Assembly (NCBI GenBank): GCA_963741135.1
Contig: CAVUHC010000002.1
Span: forward strand, 496,001-560,000
Length of the DNA stretch: 64,000 nt
Reading direction: 5' to 3'
Source: Gp6-AA40 sp963741135
GTDB lineage: Bacteria > Acidobacteriota > Vicinamibacteria > Vicinamibacterales > UBA2999
The notes beneath the pieces are model-generated. The model did not search any database, had not been told where the DNA came from, and worked only from the letters and a program-made list of their open reading frames with translations. Position numbers and translations under genes: made by a program. This document shows positions 16,411 through 25,982 of this stretch, in pieces. Within the stretch, counting starts at the first letter, position 1; each line of letters begins with the position of its first letter.

Positions 16411-18822
16411 ATGCGTCAAGCGCTGACCGTCGCTTCAACCACAGCTGCGCTGGTGGTTTCGCTTTCACTGTCGAGTCGGAGCACCGCCTTGGCTCAGACC
16501 GCCACTGGTGAAATCTGGGGCCACGTAGCGGATTCGTCAGGTGAGAGCATCGGAAGCGCGGCGATCACCGTAACCAACGTGGAGACCGGAGCAAACCGCC
16601 ACGTTTTCACCGATGACGGTGGACGATTCGCGGCGCCGGCGCTTCCGGTCGGCCCTTACGAAGTGACCGCGGCCTTCGAGGGATACGCGGCGCGGCGCCA
16701 GGAGGAGCTGGTGCTGCATGCCGGGCAGCGAGTGGTTCTGCAATTCGAGTTGCGCCGCGCGATCTTCCCGGAAACACTCACCATCGCGCTCACGCCCGCG
16801 GAGCTCGAAACTGCGCGCACCCACGAGAGTTATCTGGTCGATACGTCGCAGGTCGAGAACCTCCCGAGCAAGGATCGTCAGTTCCTGCGCCTCACGCAGC
16901 TCGCGCCTGCGGTAACGACGGACGCGGCGACCGGCGGCCTTAGCGTCATGGATCAACCCAGCGCACTGAATCGCGTGATCATTGACGGCTTCGATCACAC
17001 AAGCAGCTTGACCGGGGAGCCATACGGCACCCTCGGCGTCAACGCGACTCCATCTCAGCTGAGCGAGGCGGCGGTTCGCGAGATTCGCGTCGATACCAAC
17101 GGTTACCCGGCAGAGGGGGGACGGGCCGGCGCCGGCGTGTTCAGCGTCGTGACCAAATCGGGCACGAACGCGATGCATGGCTCCGCCTTCGAGTTCTTTG
17201 GTGATCGCGCGCTCAACGCTGCGAGAACAATCGACGGTGTAGAGGACGTGACTCCACCGTACCGATCGAACCAGTTTGGCGGCGTGCTCGGCGGCCCGAT
17301 CATCCGATCCCGCGACTTCTTCCTGGCGAGCTACGAAGGTCTCCGCCGCTCGGCGACCAGCTCGGAGGACCAGGACCTCGCGCTGGTGCGACTCGATCAT
17401 CATTTCACCGACACCCAGCAAATCATGGTCAGGTACGTCGGACAGCAATTCACAGGCGCGCCGTGGGACATTCAAACGTGGTCGCTCGGTGCCTCCCTGA
17501 ACAGCAGCCTCGGCGGGTCGGTCGTCAACGAGGCGCTCGTGCAGCGTTCGGCTAACCGCGACGTGGAGAACCTCGCGCACGATTTCGACGCAACACGAGT
17601 TCAGGCTGCTGACTCGATCACGTTCGTCGCCGGCGGCCATTCCATGAAGGCGGGCGCCGACGCACTCTTCGACACCCACGCCGCCACGTTCGGCGCGCGC
17701 GGCACGATGCCGACGATCCATCCCGATGTCACGAGCTATGCGGCATTCGTCCAGGACACGTGGCGCGCGGGACGAACGGTGACCGTGGACCTCGGCGTCC
17801 GCTATGACCTGGAAACGATGCCGCTCGTGCCGCGTGACGCGAACAACGTGGCGCCACGAGTCGGGTTGAGCTGGGCTGGCACAGAGCATTCGGTCATTCG
17901 CGCGAGCTACGGAGTCTTCTATGGTATGACCCCGGCGATCATTCCGGCCGTGGCAGCGCTCAACGGCAGCGCGCCCTCGGTTGTCGTCGATGGCGGGTTT
18001 CAGAACGCGCAGGTTCAACAGGCGAATGTCGGATGGGAATGGGAGAAGTATCGCGTCGCGACGGCTGGAGTGACCTACTTGTTCGCAAGAGGGACCCACC
18101 TGCCGCGTGCGGAAGAGTCGAACACCGGCACTCCGTTCAATCGCGTTGTGATGTACCGGAGCAGTGGTGAATCGCTGTACAACGGCATCACCTATCACAT
18201 GCGGATGCGGTTTCCACAGTCCCTCTTTTCCACCGTGTCGTACACCTTCGCGCGGGCTAACGACACGGCGCCTGGCGTCGCGGCCCTCGTGTTCGGCACG
18301 CCCTCCGCCGACCGGCGCGCCCTGTCGCAAACCACCACAGCGGCGAGAACGCCGGGTGACAACGATCAGCACCACCGTGCGACGCTGTCGATGATGTATG
18401 ACACCAGAGTGCTTGCGGAAAAGGCTCCTGGCATACTGAAGCCGCTCGTGAGAAATTGGTCCGTCAGCGCCATCTGCACGCTTCAAAGCGGACAGCCGTA
18501 TAGCGCGTCCGTCGACCGCGACATCAACGGGGACGGCAACGCCTTCAACGATCTGGCACTGGGGACAACGCGGAATCAGTACCGCCTTCCGTGGCGGGCA
18601 TCAATTGATCCGCGAATCACGCGTGACGTTCATGTCGGCGCCCGCGGAAAGGTGTCGTTGATCTGGGAAGCGTTCAACGTGACGAACCGGCCAAACTACG
18701 GCGCGGTTGATGACACGGTGTATACCGCCGGCGGAGAAGGGATGCGCCTCAACGGCCCGCTCGGCAGCAAGGCGCTGGCTGACGGACGAGTTACGCAGCT
18801 TGCCGTGAGGGTGATGTTCTAG
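16411..18822 (+). CDS. Oar-like TonB-dependent receptor with N-terminal carboxypeptidase-regulatory domain
   Basis: An 803-aa outer-membrane protein. The signal peptide ends near TALAQ. A carboxypeptidase-regulatory-like beta-sandwich follows (GEIWGHVADSSGESIGSAAITVTN, about residues 30-110). The plug-like region carries RNQFGGVLGGPI, GTNAMHGSAFEFF and AEGGRAGAGVFSVVTKSGT, and a barrel continues to a C-terminal Phe (AVRVMF). This architecture is greatly expanded in Acidobacteria and is thought to import carbohydrates or peptides. At about 800 residues it is shorter than the usual 1000 or more. The ATG at 16411 is chosen because it precedes the signal peptide; two upstream ATGs would overlap the divergent DUF1015 promoter. 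Confidence 0.82.
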   Translation: MRQALTVASTTAALVVSLSLSSRSTALAQTATGEIWGHVADSSGESIGSAAITVTNVETGANRHVFTDDGGRFAAPALPVGPYEVTAAFEGYAARRQEELVLHAGQRVVLQFELRRAIFPETLTIALTPAELETARTHESYLVDTSQVENLPSKDRQFLRLTQLAPAVTTDAATGGLSVMDQPSALNRVIIDGFDHTSSLTGEPYGTLGVNATPSQLSEAAVREIRVDTNGYPAEGGRAGAGVFSVVTKSGTNAMHGSAFEFFGDRALNAARTIDGVEDVTPPYRSNQFGGVLGGPIIRSRDFFLASYEGLRRSATSSEDQDLALVRLDHHFTDTQQIMVRYVGQQFTGAPWDIQTWSLGASLNSSLGGSVVNEALVQRSANRDVENLAHDFDATRVQAADSITFVAGGHSMKAGADALFDTHAATFGARGTMPTIHPDVTSYAAFVQDTWRAGRTVTVDLGVRYDLETMPLVPRDANNVAPRVGLSWAGTEHSVIRASYGVFYGMTPAIIPAVAALNGSAPSVVVDGGFQNAQVQQANVGWEWEKYRVATAGVTYLFARGTHLPRAEESNTGTPFNRVVMYRSSGESLYNGITYHMRMRFPQSLFSTVSYTFARANDTAPGVAALVFGTPSADRRALSQTTTAARTPGDNDQHHRATLSMMYDTRVLAEKAPGILKPLVRNWSVSAICTLQSGQPYSASVDRDINGDGNAFNDLALGTTRNQYRLPWRASIDPRITRDVHVGARGKVSLIWEAFNVTNRPNYGAVDDTVYTAGGEGMRLNGPLGSKALADGRVTQLAVRVMF

Positions 18823-18853
18823 CGACCCCATCGCCACGCCAGCCGAAACGGCC

Positions 18854-19945
18854 TCAGCGCGTCGCGTTCGAGAGGACCGCGCGAAGAATCGAGTCGAATG
18901 GCTGCGACGTGTCCGCCGAAGGCACTACGGAATGTCCGCCGGCCGGTCGCCGCGCGTGGACAACGAGAGCGGGCTGCTTCCGCACTTCACTGCAGGTCGT
19001 CCGCAGGAAAATCTGGAGCGCCATCACTCCCGCGCGGCGCCTGGCCGTCGTGCCAGTGGTATCGGCGAATGAGCGCTGGGCGTCGACCGCCGATCTGAAC
19101 GCAAGTCTTGGATGAATCTGCAGCGCTTGCTGCAGCCACATGCGAAGCGCCAATGTCGAGTCCGGAGCCCCCTGCATCGATGACAACTCCGTTGCCATCG
19201 TCACCAGATCCGACAACCCGCGCGGATACTCGGTGATCCGCAGAGGGCGATGGAGAACAATCGCGAGGATCAGCGCACCCATCTGCGTGACGTCCGCGTT
19301 CTGATCGAACCGCGCGAGACTCGCGACCGTCGGCATCGCGAGGCCGAAATCCTTCCAGAGTTGCTCCCGGTTGCGCTGCAGTGCCTCGAGCCCTGCGCCA
19401 AACACGCAATCGGTCAGCATGATCCGTCCGTCGTTGGTGAGCAGAACGTGCGCCGGGTTGATCGCGCCGTGCGCCAGCCCGCCGGGCCAGGAATGCAGCG
19501 CTGCGACGGCGTTAATCACCAGCGAGGAGATCTCCAGGACCGCCGCCGTCGGGACAACCTCGCCGGTCGACTGAAGGTGTGCCAGTAGGTGCGAAAGCCG
19601 CACTCCTCCCGGCGTCTCACTGAGGATCCGCAGAGACGGGCCCTCGCGCTCGATTCGCTTCACGGGCGCGAACAGCCGCGGGTCGAGATCGGCGTAGCGC
19701 GACGCGCGGCCGCGAATAGCCTGCTCGACGACCGGTAGCAACGCGAGCGCTGGCGCAAATTCGAGCACCTCGGTGTTCGTGCGATCGTCGGTTTCGATCC
19801 GCCGGAGACCCAGTCCGTCTTCGAGTGAGTAGAATTCCCCAGGGATAATGCGTCTGACCACGGGTGTTCCGAGTGCAACGGACGCACCGTGGAGACGGCG
19901 CAAATTCGTTCCAAATTTGGGTCGATTTCGAGGTGTGTGCGGCAA
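18854..19945 (-). CDS. Protein-kinase-like pseudokinase
   Basis: A 363-aa protein with the outline of a Ser/Thr kinase C-lobe but without catalytic residues. The catalytic-loop equivalent reads LAHGAINPAHVLLTNDGR (HRD-K-N replaced) and the magnesium loop reads LTDCVFG instead of DFG. No glycine-rich loop or VAIK lysine is visible in the N-terminal half. It is therefore probably a binding or scaffold pseudokinase. There is no membrane helix or repeat domain. It is divergent from rmuC, with a 9-bp perfect dyad beginning 14 bp upstream of its ATG. Partner and ligand are unknown. Confidence 0.6.
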   Translation of the reverse strand: MPHTPRNRPKFGTNLRRLHGASVALGTPVVRRIIPGEFYSLEDGLGLRRIETDDRTNTEVLEFAPALALLPVVEQAIRGRASRYADLDPRLFAPVKRIEREGPSLRILSETPGGVRLSHLLAHLQSTGEVVPTAAVLEISSLVINAVAALHSWPGGLAHGAINPAHVLLTNDGRIMLTDCVFGAGLEALQRNREQLWKDFGLAMPTVASLARFDQNADVTQMGALILAIVLHRPLRITEYPRGLSDLVTMATELSSMQGAPDSTLALRMWLQQALQIHPRLAFRSAVDAQRSFADTTGTTARRRAGVMALQIFLRTTCSEVRKQPALVVHARRPAGGHSVVPSADTSQPFDSILRAVLSNATR

Positions 19946-19958
19946 AGCACGCTTTCCC

Positions 19959-19995
19959 GTTACAGATTGGTCAGCATGGGACGGCGATCTGTAAC
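19959..19995. promoter_or_regulatory. Candidate operator/dyad between pseudokinase and rmuC
   Basis: GTTACAGAT (19959-19967) and ATCTGTAAC (19987-19995) form a perfect 9-bp inverted repeat with centres 28 bp apart. The flanking CCC and CGGG extend the symmetry with one skipped base. It lies in the only intergenic space shared by two divergent genes, so it could be an operator or a stem-loop in the rmuC leader. Confidence 0.45.
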
Positions 19996-20075
19996 CGGGC
20001 TCATGGGTACAGAAGCCCTGGGTGGAGCCGGGCCGACTCGTTTGCCCTACCTGCTACACTGCCAGTCAAACCCCC

Positions 20076-21389
20076 ATGGAATGGATTCTTGCTGTCGCCG
20101 CAGCTGCGGTCGCGGCGATGCTGGCCACGTCGATTGCGCGCTCATCGGCGGGGCGCCAGCTTGCGGAGCAGCGTGCCGCGCTGGCCGCTGAACTGGCGAC
20201 CGCCAGGCGCGACAACGAGTGGCTCACCGAGCAGGTGGCGCGTGAACGGGAAGTTCTCGGTGCCACGCAGACGCTGCTCGACACAGCCGAGCAGAAGCTC
20301 CGCGAGGCCTTCCAGTCGCTGGCCGCCGACGCGCTGAACAGCAACCGCGTCGCGTTCCTCGACCTCGCGAAGGCGTCGTTCGAGGGGTTTCAGCAGCAGG
20401 CAACGATCCAGTTCGATTCTCGTCAGAAGGCCATCGACGGGCTGGTGCAGCCGATCGCTGATACGCTCAAGAGAGTCGACGGGAAGCTGGCTGAGGCCGA
20501 GCTCGAACGCCTCGAGGCCTACGCCCGGCTGACCGAGAAGGTCACCGCGCTGGGATCCACCGCAGACACGTTGTCACGCGCGCTCCGCACGCCTGCTGTC
20601 CGGGGCCGCTGGGGCGAAATGCAGCTGCGGCGCGTCGTGGAAATCGCGGGGATGCTGAGGCGCTGCGACTTCGATGAGCAACCGCCGCTGGTGGGCGACA
20701 ACGGCCGCCTGCGACCTGATCTCATCGTTCATCTGCCGGGCGGCAAGCAGATCGTCGTGGACGCGAAGTCACCACTCGAAGCGTTTCTGGACGCGCAGGA
20801 GGCGCCTGACGAGGAGACGCGGACCCTCAAGCTCCAGGCGCACTCACGCCAGGTCCGCGATCACATGGACAAGCTTGGCAGCAAGGCGTACTGGGAGGAG
20901 CTCGCAGAGTCTCCCGAGGTGGTGGTGATGTTCCTGCCAGGCGAAACGCTTTTCAGCGCCGCCCTGCAGCACGATCTCGGCCTGATCGAGCATGGGCTGA
21001 AGCAACGCGTCCTGATCGCCAGCCCCATCACGTTGATTGCGTTGCTGACAACCGTCGCCCACTCGTGGCGGCAGGAGGCGCTGACCGAAAACTTCCGCGA
21101 GGTCGCGGACCTCGGCAGGGACCTCCACGATCGGCTCGCGAAGTTCGCTGAACACCTCGACGATGTGCGCAAGAAGCTCGACGGGGCGGTCCAGTCCTAC
21201 AACGCTGCCGCCGGGTCCTTCGAATCGCGCGTCCTCGTCTCGGCGCGCCGCCTGCGGGAACTCAAGGTCACGACCGCGGAGGAGCTGCCGCCGGCCGAAT
21301 CGATCGATACGGTGCCGCGCGTGTTGAAGCACATCGGATTGATGGGATTGCCTCCGGGCGCGACGACCGACGAGGCAGAGTCAATATAA
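20076..21389 (+). CDS. rmuC: DNA recombination protein RmuC
   Basis: A 437-aa protein with one N-terminal membrane helix (EWILAVAAAAVAAMLATSI), a long coiled coil (residues about 25-170) and a nuclease-like RmuC core. The core carries RGRWGEMQLRRVVEIAGM, RPDLIVHLPGGKQIVVDAKSP (PD-(D/E)XK-like fold) and the GSKAYWEEL..SPEVVVMFLPGE signature. RmuC limits inversions and rearrangements at short inverted repeats in E. coli, which is notable in a genome section rich in inverted repeats. The ATG at 20076 places the helix at the N-terminus. Divergent from the pseudokinase; 7 bp upstream of glnS, probably co-transcribed with it. Confidence 0.93.
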   Translation: MEWILAVAAAAVAAMLATSIARSSAGRQLAEQRAALAAELATARRDNEWLTEQVAREREVLGATQTLLDTAEQKLREAFQSLAADALNSNRVAFLDLAKASFEGFQQQATIQFDSRQKAIDGLVQPIADTLKRVDGKLAEAELERLEAYARLTEKVTALGSTADTLSRALRTPAVRGRWGEMQLRRVVEIAGMLRRCDFDEQPPLVGDNGRLRPDLIVHLPGGKQIVVDAKSPLEAFLDAQEAPDEETRTLKLQAHSRQVRDHMDKLGSKAYWEELAESPEVVVMFLPGETLFSAALQHDLGLIEHGLKQRVLIASPITLIALLTTVAHSWRQEALTENFREVADLGRDLHDRLAKFAEHLDDVRKKLDGAVQSYNAAAGSFESRVLVSARRLRELKVTTAEELPPAESIDTVPRVLKHIGLMGLPPGATTDEAESI

Positions 21390-21396
21390 TTGCCCG

Positions 21397-23103
21397 ATGG
21401 ACTTTGACGCCGGCACGTCGGCGCCACCGGCCCCGCTCGACTTCATCCGCGAAATCGTCGCCGAGGATCAGCGCACCGGGAAGCATGGCGGGCGTGTGCA
21501 CACGCGGTTCCCACCCGAGCCGAATGGATACCTCCATGTTGGCCACGCCAAGTCCATCTGCCTCAATTTCGGCGTCGCCGCTGAATTCGGCGGCCTCTGC
21601 AATCTCCGATTCGACGACACAAACCCCACGAAGGAGGACGTCGAGTACGTCGAGGCGATCCAGGAAGACGTCCGGTGGCTTGGCTTCGAGTGGGGTTCGA
21701 TGTTCTACGCATCGGACTACTTCGAGCTGCTGTATCAATACGCCGAGGAGCTGATTCGTCGTGGAAAGGCGTACATCGACAGTCTGAGCGCGGACGACAT
21801 CCGGGAGTACCGCGGCACGCTCACCGAGCCGGGGCGCAACAGCCCCTACCGCGAACGCAGCGTCGATGAGAACCTCAACCTGTTCCGCCGGATGCGGGCG
21901 GGTGAGTTCCCGGACGGCGCGCACGTGCTGCGAGCGACGATCGACATGGCGTCACCGAACATCAACATGCGCGATCCGACGCTGTACCGGATCCGGCACG
22001 CTTCTCACCACCGCACCGGCGATGCCTGGTCCATCTACCCGACGTACGACTACGCCCATCCGATCTCGGACGCGATCGAGGGGATCACACATTCGCTCTG
22101 CACGCTCGAGTTCGAGGATCACCGGCCGCTGTACGACTGGATCGTAGACGCGCTCAGCGGTACCGCGCAGGAATTCAAGTCGCGTCCGCAACAAATCGAG
22201 TTCGCGCGCCTCAACCTGAATTACACGGTGATGAGCAAACGAAAGCTGCTGGCGCTCGTCCAGCAGCGGCTCGTGCACGGGTGGGACGATCCGCGCATGC
22301 CGACAATCGCCGGCATCCGGCGCCGCGGCTTCACGCCGGAAGCGGTCCGCGACTTCTGCGCACGGATCGGCGTCGCGAAGAAGGAGAACGTGATCGACAT
22401 CGCGTTGCTCGAGCACACCGTGCGCGAGGATCTCAACCGGCGCGCGCTCCGCGTGCTTGCGGTGCTTCGTCCGTTGAAGGTCGTGATCGAGAACTATCCG
22501 GAAGGGCGTGTCGAGGAAGTATCGGCAATCAACAACCCGGAGGATCCGTCCGCCGGTACGCGACGCATCGCGTTCACACGCGTGCTCTACATCGAGCAAG
22601 AGGATTTCATGGAGACGCCGCCAAAGAAGTTCTTCCGGCTCTCTCCCGGCACCGAGGTGCGCCTGCGCTATTCCTACATCGTGAAGTGCGAGCGCGTCAT
22701 CAAGGACGCGTCAGGCGCGGTGATGGAATTGCGCTGTAGCTACGACGCCGATTCCTTGAACGGGCCGACGGCCATGCGCAAGGTGAAGGGCACCATTCAC
22801 TGGGTGTCGGCCGACCATGCACAGGACGCTGAAATACGTCTGTACGACCGGCTGTTTCAATCCGAGGATCCGGGCGCAAGCGGTCGGGATCCGCTTGAGG
22901 ATCTGAATCCGAAATCTTTCGAGCGCATCGAAGGCGCGAAGGTCGAGCCGGCACTGGCCTCGGCGACTCCCGGCGAGCGCTTTCAGTTCGAGCGCCAGGG
23001 GTACTTTTGCGTCGATCCCGATTCGCGCGCGGGCAGGCTGGTATTCAACCGGACCGTCACGCTGAAAGATTCCTGGGCCAGGATGCAGAATCGTACCAAG
23101 TAG
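21397..23103 (+). CDS. glnS: Glutaminyl-tRNA synthetase
   Basis: A 568-aa class I aminoacyl-tRNA synthetase charging tRNA-Gln. The HIGH signature is PPEPNGYLHVGHAKSI (HVGH at 47-50) and the KMSKS equivalent is VMSKR (278-282). The catalytic core also carries NLRFDDTNPTKED and SIYPTYDYAHPISDAIEGI. The C-terminal anticodon-binding beta barrels extend from about 340 to the end. Length and order match bacterial GlnRS. The gene starts 7 bp after the rmuC stop and ends in a 28-bp inverted repeat convergent with malQ. The presence of GlnRS means direct glutaminylation is available in this organism. Confidence 0.95.
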   Translation: MDFDAGTSAPPAPLDFIREIVAEDQRTGKHGGRVHTRFPPEPNGYLHVGHAKSICLNFGVAAEFGGLCNLRFDDTNPTKEDVEYVEAIQEDVRWLGFEWGSMFYASDYFELLYQYAEELIRRGKAYIDSLSADDIREYRGTLTEPGRNSPYRERSVDENLNLFRRMRAGEFPDGAHVLRATIDMASPNINMRDPTLYRIRHASHHRTGDAWSIYPTYDYAHPISDAIEGITHSLCTLEFEDHRPLYDWIVDALSGTAQEFKSRPQQIEFARLNLNYTVMSKRKLLALVQQRLVHGWDDPRMPTIAGIRRRGFTPEAVRDFCARIGVAKKENVIDIALLEHTVREDLNRRALRVLAVLRPLKVVIENYPEGRVEEVSAINNPEDPSAGTRRIAFTRVLYIEQEDFMETPPKKFFRLSPGTEVRLRYSYIVKCERVIKDASGAVMELRCSYDADSLNGPTAMRKVKGTIHWVSADHAQDAEIRLYDRLFQSEDPGASGRDPLEDLNPKSFERIEGAKVEPALASATPGERFQFERQGYFCVDPDSRAGRLVFNRTVTLKDSWARMQNRTK

Positions 23104-23105
23104 AA

Positions 23106-23175
23106 AGTGTGAAGTTCGACGTTCGAAGTAAGTTCAAAGTACTTTCCACTTACTTCGAAGTTCGAACTTCGCACT
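23106..23175. terminator. GAAGTTCGA-type inverted repeat between glnS and malQ
   Basis: Arms 23106-23133 and 23148-23175 pair at 25 of 28 positions (AGTGTGAAGTTCGACGTTCG... against ...CGAAGTTCGAACTTCGCACT) around a 14-nt loop. The arms are made of 9-bp GAAGTTCGA-like units. The element fills the whole convergent gap and is probably a bidirectional terminator. Confidence 0.6.
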
Positions 23176-23179
23176 CGAC

Positions 23180-24769
23180 TTACCGGCCGTAACGGACGCA
23201 CCACTCCCGCAGCTGCTTGGCCACTGTCATTGCTGCCGCCTCGGTCCGCATGCGGTCCGAGGGCCACGGGAGGCGCCACGTCCAGTTCGAGTCTCCGACG
23301 GTCGCGGGCTGGTTGATGCGGTCTGCCCAGCCGAAGATGTCCTGAATCGGCAGGATGAGCGTGTCGGAGCCTGACGCGTACAGCGCCTCGAGCAGCGCTT
23401 CATGAATCGCATGCGGCAGCGTGGGGCCTTCGATCGAAGCGCGATCGTCCTCGCTGAGCCGCTCCCGCACTGAAGGAATGGCCAAGACTGCCTCCCGTTC
23501 TTCCCGCGGCGCGTCTTCCCACCAGGTCACCATCGGTTCCGTATCGTGTGTGCCCGACGTCGCCACGGAAACGGGGGGATAGTGGATCGGATCCCTGAAC
23601 GGCTGCCCTTCGAGTTGCCACTGGCGCTCCCATCGAAACACCTTGTAGCCGGCGACCGACATGCGCGTCAGCGACGCGCGCACAAACTCCGGGATGACGC
23701 CGAGATCTTCGGCGATGATCTCCGTCCCCGGCTCGCGAAACACCGCCAGCACCCGCTCGCCAAGCGCCAACTGCTCTTCCTCTTCGGGCGGCGTGAACTG
23801 CGGCGGCCCGCCGTCGTGCGGCCGGAAGTACGTGCGATAAAACCCGACAAGATGATCCACACGGTAGCCGTCGACGAGATCGGCGTTGCGGCGAGCCCGG
23901 TCGCGGAGCCAATCGAAGTCGCGCCGCGCGAGGACGTCCCATCGGTACACCGGCAATCCCCAGTCCTGCCCGGTCTCGCTGAAGGCATCAGGCGGTACGC
24001 CCACGGAGGCGTCCAGGCGAAATTCGTCCTGCCGAGCCCAGATGTCGGCGCTGTCGCCGCTCACCATGAACGGCAGATCGCCGAACAACGCGACGTCAGC
24101 CGCGCGATCACGGGCCGTGCGCCACTGGTCGCCTGCAAGCCACTGTACGTACTGACGAAACAGGATTTCATCCGCCACTTCCGCGCGGGCCGCGTCCAGC
24201 GCCGCGGGCTGCCGCGTGCGGAGCGGTTCGGGCCAGTCCATCCAGCCGCGTTCATCGTGGCGCGCATGCAATGCGCGAAACAGCGCGTATTCATCGATCC
24301 ACCATTGCTGTTCCGCGAGGTACGAGCGGAATGCGGACGCCCGATGGGTGCCACCGCTCCACTCGGTGTCCCGAAACCGTGCGAAACACCGCCGCAGCGC
24401 GGTGTGTTTCAGCCGCCTGACCTCGGCGTACTGAATCCTCGGCGCGATTCGCGCCGCATCGAGGCGGGCGCGCAGGGCCGGCTCGAGCGCCGCCTCGCCT
24501 CCGATCTCCGCGAAGTCCTCGACGTGATCGAGCGTGATGAACTGCGGATCGATCGCCATCGCGCTCAGCGCGGAATAGGGTGACGATTCGCCCGGCGGCA
24601 TCTCGTTGATGGGCAGGAGTTGCAGGATTCGCTGGCCCCCGGCGTCGAGCCAGCGGGCGATGGCCTCGATGTCGCCGATTTCGCCGACGCCCCAGCTCCG
24701 CGACGAGGGCATTGAAAACAGCGGGATCAGCACCCCCGCGCGGCGTGATCCGGTGCGCTGCGGCGTCAT
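23180..24769 (-). CDS. malQ: 4-alpha-glucanotransferase (amylomaltase, GH77)
   Basis: A 529-aa GH77 enzyme transferring alpha-1,4-glucan segments, used in maltodextrin and glycogen turnover. Recognised by GVLIPLFSMPSSRSWGVGEIGDI at the start, LPINEMPPGESSPYS, GDLPFMVSGDSADIWA, the nucleophile region VDGYRVDHLVGF, the acid/base region EIIAEDLG and TSGTHDTEPM. The start at MTPQRTGSRR is preferred to an in-frame ATG 24 bp upstream because amylomaltases begin right before AGVLIPL. It lies 55 bp downstream of an aminotransferase gene on the same strand, separated by a 7-bp stem-loop. No other glycogen genes are present. Confidence 0.92.
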   Translation of the reverse strand: MTPQRTGSRRAGVLIPLFSMPSSRSWGVGEIGDIEAIARWLDAGGQRILQLLPINEMPPGESSPYSALSAMAIDPQFITLDHVEDFAEIGGEAALEPALRARLDAARIAPRIQYAEVRRLKHTALRRCFARFRDTEWSGGTHRASAFRSYLAEQQWWIDEYALFRALHARHDERGWMDWPEPLRTRQPAALDAARAEVADEILFRQYVQWLAGDQWRTARDRAADVALFGDLPFMVSGDSADIWARQDEFRLDASVGVPPDAFSETGQDWGLPVYRWDVLARRDFDWLRDRARRNADLVDGYRVDHLVGFYRTYFRPHDGGPPQFTPPEEEEQLALGERVLAVFREPGTEIIAEDLGVIPEFVRASLTRMSVAGYKVFRWERQWQLEGQPFRDPIHYPPVSVATSGTHDTEPMVTWWEDAPREEREAVLAIPSVRERLSEDDRASIEGPTLPHAIHEALLEALYASGSDTLILPIQDIFGWADRINQPATVGDSNWTWRLPWPSDRMRTEAAAMTVAKQLREWCVRYGR

Positions 24770-24805
24770 ACGGCCAACTCGAGCGCGGTGCAAACGTAAT
24801 GCCGC

Positions 24806-24822
24806 GCAATCTCAGAGATTGC
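24806..24822 (-). terminator. Short stem-loop after the aminotransferase gene
   Basis: GCAATCT-CAG-AGATTGC is a perfect 7-bp stem with a 3-nt loop, 2 nt beyond the aminotransferase stop and about 40 bp before the malQ start on the same strand. There is no T-run, so it may be an mRNA-stabilising or weak termination hairpin. Confidence 0.35.
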
Positions 24823-24824
24823 CA

Positions 24825-25982
24825 TCAGGAACTCGCGAATCGAAGCAATCGCGTCGACGCGTCACGGAAGACGTCGGTCTCGGGCAGAAGGCTGACCACC
24901 ACGTACGCTTCGCGTTGAAAGTCAAAAAAATATCCCGGGTGCGCGAGAATGCCCTCCCGCTCCAGCAGATCGAGCACGAGCTGCTCCTCGCTTCTCGTGG
25001 CCGGGACCCGGATGACCGCCGACCATCCGCCCTCGGTCTTCAACACTTCGCATGCGGTAAACGATCGTGCGCCCTCGCGAAGCGTCGCCAGGTTGGCGCC
25101 AATGCGCTCCTGGATCGCCGACCTGACCGATGCGCCCTGCTCGAGCAAGTCGGCCGCCGCAAGCTGCACCGGCGTGGCGACGGACAGAAAGCTGTCGGCA
25201 ATCAGCTCCAGGCCGGCAAGCGCCACGTCGCGCGCGGCCGGTGGACCGCCGGCGACGATCCATCCGAGTTTCAACTGAGGGAGACCCGCCGATTTTGACA
25301 GTCCGCCCAGCGTGAACGCGAGCACGTCGCTGCGCGCGGCGATGTCGGTGAGCGGCGCATCGACCTCGAGGGGGTAGTCCGCAAATACCTCGTCGACGAT
25401 CAGCGCCCAGCCGCGATCGCAGCACAGGGACGACACCTGATGAATGTCACGCCTCGACACGTACGATCCCGTCGGATTGTTGGGTGAGACGATGACGACC
25501 GCGCGCGTGCTCGCCGGAGCCGCGTCGAGCGCTGCCGGATCGATCTCCCATCGACCGTGGTACTCCAGGTCGAAGGGTATCGAGCAGACGCCTTCGAGAC
25601 GCGTGAGATGTTCGAACAGCGGGTAACTCGGCCGCGGCACCAGCACCGCCTCGCCCGGATTGCAGAGCAGCTTGAACAGCCACGTGTAGGCTTCGCTCGT
25701 ACTTGCCGTCAGAACGACGTGCGCGGGATCGATCGTGATACCGCGGCGCCGATGATCGCGAGCGATCGCCTCGCGCGTAGAAGGCAGCCCGAACGCGTGC
25801 GGCTCGTAGCGCAAGGCACCAGGGGCGGACAGGCCACGCAACAGATCGGGTGGATACGCGATGCCCGCCCGCGTCGGGTTTGACTCGGTCAGGTCGACCA
25901 CCGGCCCGCGTCCGGCGCGCCGCGCGAGCGCCTCGGTCAGCGCGTTGAGATCAGCGTGAGGCGGAAGGCGTCGCGAGAACAT
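24825..25982 (-). CDS. Class I/II PLP-dependent aminotransferase
   Basis: A 385-aa fold-type I aminotransferase. Landmarks: VVDLTESNPTRAGI near the N-terminus, ASTSEAYTWLFKLLCNPGEAVLVPRPSYPLF, VVIVSPNNPTGSYV (the Asn-Pro-Thr cofactor site), LIVDEVFADYPL and the PLP lysine in LGGLSKSAGLPQLKLGWI (about residue 240). The substrate is probably an aromatic or aliphatic amino acid; it cannot be decided from sequence. Its ATG lies within the last 32 bp of an M49-peptidase remnant on the same strand. Confidence 0.88.
   Translation of the reverse strand: MFSRRLPPHADLNALTEALARRAGRGPVVDLTESNPTRAGIAYPPDLLRGLSAPGALRYEPHAFGLPSTREAIARDHRRRGITIDPAHVVLTASTSEAYTWLFKLLCNPGEAVLVPRPSYPLFEHLTRLEGVCSIPFDLEYHGRWEIDPAALDAAPASTRAVVIVSPNNPTGSYVSRRDIHQVSSLCCDRGWALIVDEVFADYPLEVDAPLTDIAARSDVLAFTLGGLSKSAGLPQLKLGWIVAGGPPAARDVALAGLELIADSFLSVATPVQLAAADLLEQGASVRSAIQERIGANLATLREGARSFTACEVLKTEGGWSAVIRVPATRSEEQLVLDLLEREGILAHPGYFFDFQREAYVVVSLLPETDVFRDASTRLLRFASS

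Noticed and set aside
16537..18486. A 649-codon open frame on the minus strand opposite the TonB receptor gene
   Set aside because: The protein is His/Arg-rich without any recognisable domain, while the plus strand encodes a complete receptor; it is a GC-skew shadow.
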